Below, in pieces: positions 63,036-64,000 of a DNA stretch of 64,000 nt. This stretch comes from Rathayibacter sp. VKM Ac-2856. Its GTDB lineage: Bacteria > Actinomycetota > Actinomycetes > Actinomycetales > Microbacteriaceae. Numbering within the stretch: position 1 is the stretch's first letter; each line of letters begins with the position of its first letter. A program made the translations under genes and the position numbers. The notes below the pieces were generated by a model. That model was not told the origin of the DNA. It was given only the letters and a program-made list of their open reading frames with translations, and did no database searches. The stretch covers positions 248,001 to 312,000 of the forward strand of contig NZ_JABMLF010000002.1 in the NCBI RefSeq assembly GCF_013205055.1, written 5' to 3'.

Positions 63036-64000
63036 TCAGGCGCGCGGCGGAGCCGTCGACTCGCGGACGACGAGGCGGGTGGCCAGCTCGGTGCGGTGCG
63101 AGAGCGGCGGGACGCCGTCGTGCATCCGGACCAGGGTCTCGAGGGCGAGGCGGCCGAGGTCGTGCATCGGCGTGTGCACGGTCGAGAGCAGCACGGCGGT
63201 CGGCAGCGCGGCGAAGGTGTCGTCGTAGCCCATCACGCTCAGGTCCTCGGGGACGCGGAGCCCGGCGGCGATCGCGGCGCGGATCGTCTGCAGGCCGTCG
63301 ATGTCGTTCGTCGCGACGACGGCGGTCGGCGGATCGTCCAGCGCGAGCAGGGCCGGCACCACCCGCTCGGCCGAGCCCATCCCCTCCTCCGAGACGAGCG
63401 CCGGATCCTCCGGCAGGCCCGCCGCGGCGAGCGCCTCGCGGTAGCCGCCGTAGCGGGCGCGCAGCCCCGGGTTGCCGGCGTCGCCGCCGACGAAGGCGAT
63501 CCTGCGGTGGCCGAGCGAGACGAGGTGCTCGGTCGACTGCTGCCCGCCGACCCAGTGGTTGGAGCCGACGCTGACCACCGAGGGGTCGAGCGGATTCGGC
63601 GCGTCGACCGCGACGAGCGGGAGCGAGGCCTCGGCGGCGGCGGCCACGATCTCCGCGTCGATGGCGGTGGTCACGGCGAGGATCCCGAGGTGTCCCTTGG
63701 CCGCGACCGAGCGGACGAACGAGGCGTCGAAGCGCAGCGTCTCGTCGGCGGAGCCGCTCGGCGCGAGGACCCCGGTGGTGACGTCGACGCGCTCGCTCTG
63801 CGCGCCGCCGACGACGCCCTCGAGCACCCGCAGCGAGTAGACGCTGAGCAGGGTGTCGAAGACGACGGTGACGCCGCCGCCGACCCGCGGCGCGCGGGTG
63901 CTCGGGCTGTAGCCGAGCTCGCGGAGCGACTGCTCGACCCGGGCCCGCGTCGCCGCCGAGGCACCCGGCCGCCCGTTGAGCACCTTGGAGGCCGTCGCCT
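63036..64000 (-). CDS. LacI-family transcriptional regulator, 5' end cut by window edge
   Basis: About 320 residues of a LacI/GalR repressor are present. The end of the helix-turn-helix/hinge (ATASKVLNGRPGASAATRARVEQSLRELGYSPS) is visible at the edge; the first few dozen residues lie outside. The periplasmic-binding-like core shows typical segments: SLGHRRIAFVGGDAGN, AVVATNDIDGLQ, DLSVMGYDDTFAALP and STVHTPMHDLGRLALETLV. The ligand is probably a sugar. Its target genes are not identifiable here. Confidence 0.9.
   Translation of the reverse strand, partial: ATASKVLNGRPGASAATRARVEQSLRELGYSPSTRAPRVGGGVTVVFDTLLSVYSLRVLEGVVGGAQSERVDVTTGVLAPSGSADETLRFDASFVRSVAAKGHLGILAVTTAIDAEIVAAAAEASLPLVAVDAPNPLDPSVVSVGSNHWVGGQQSTEHLVSLGHRRIAFVGGDAGNPGLRARYGGYREALAAAGLPEDPALVSEEGMGSAERVVPALLALDDPPTAVVATNDIDGLQTIRAAIAAGLRVPEDLSVMGYDDTFAALPTAVLLSTVHTPMHDLGRLALETLVRMHDGVPPLSHRTELATRLVVRESTAPPRA

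Overview
The window is very GC-rich actinobacterial DNA, about 70% or more by eye. It uses GTG and TTG starts freely and packs genes tightly, with many 4-base ATGA/GTGA stop-start overlaps. An LAxTG-type sortase anchor, an Lsr2-like DNA-binding tail, a MurE-like ligase lacking the usual DNPR motif, and dense intergenic palindromes of the CTGGTCGAGTAG / TATCGAGACC type suggest Microbacteriaceae, perhaps a plant-associated genus such as Rathayibacter. That placement is inference.

Layout. 1-9250 is mostly housekeeping and redox metabolism: a truncated GH92 mannosidase, a PRISE-type reductase, an MFS exporter, a D-serine dehydratase-like enzyme, an aldo/keto reductase, an old-yellow enzyme and an SRPBCC protein. 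9738-23093 is a glycan-utilisation island: GH43-GH3 operon, complete family-5 ABC importer, TetR regulator, DUF5060/apiosidase-like hydrolase and nucleoside hydrolase. AGGTTTTC/GAAAAC operator-like palindromes sit in front of its three transcription units, so the TetR protein probably controls all of them. 23998-38613 holds an NCS2 nucleobase permease, a sigma factor with a membrane partner, manganese catalase, the MurE-like ligase, an ATPase, a DUF2975/YozG-type regulator pair, a surface-anchored amidase and a PadR module.

38640-42939 contains a lower-GC Fic protein, a remnant of a duplicated membrane gene, an exonuclease with an unusual domain string, tRNA-Cys and small stress-type proteins. 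43312-48542 is a beta-glucoside PTS operon (EIIBCA, 6-phospho-beta-glucosidase, LicT) whose leader carries a visible RAT/terminator antitermination switch. 48672-50137 is a lower-GC pair of convergent genes: a Nudix hydrolase and a candidate modification-dependent restriction endonuclease (SRA-like plus PD-(D/E)XK).

The most interesting region is 50700-61542, an apparent five-gene operon. Its products are a small multi-spanning protein, an exported von Willebrand factor A protein with one membrane anchor and a proline-rich cytoplasmic tail, a 1133-residue tubulin/FtsZ-like protein, a 1064-residue two-span membrane protein of unknown function, and a membrane-tethered HNH nuclease. I read this as a cytoskeleton-linked envelope machine. 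It resembles vWA-linked tubulin-superfamily systems proposed from genome context, but its partners are not recognisable. The window ends with a multi-spanning protein and a truncated LacI regulator.

Repeats are a theme. Most gaps between convergent genes hold palindromic units or tandem repeats: a 159-bp duplication near 4.4 kb, a 102-bp array near 25.5 kb, a 132-bp duplication near 36.1 kb, and 16-18-bp arrays elsewhere.
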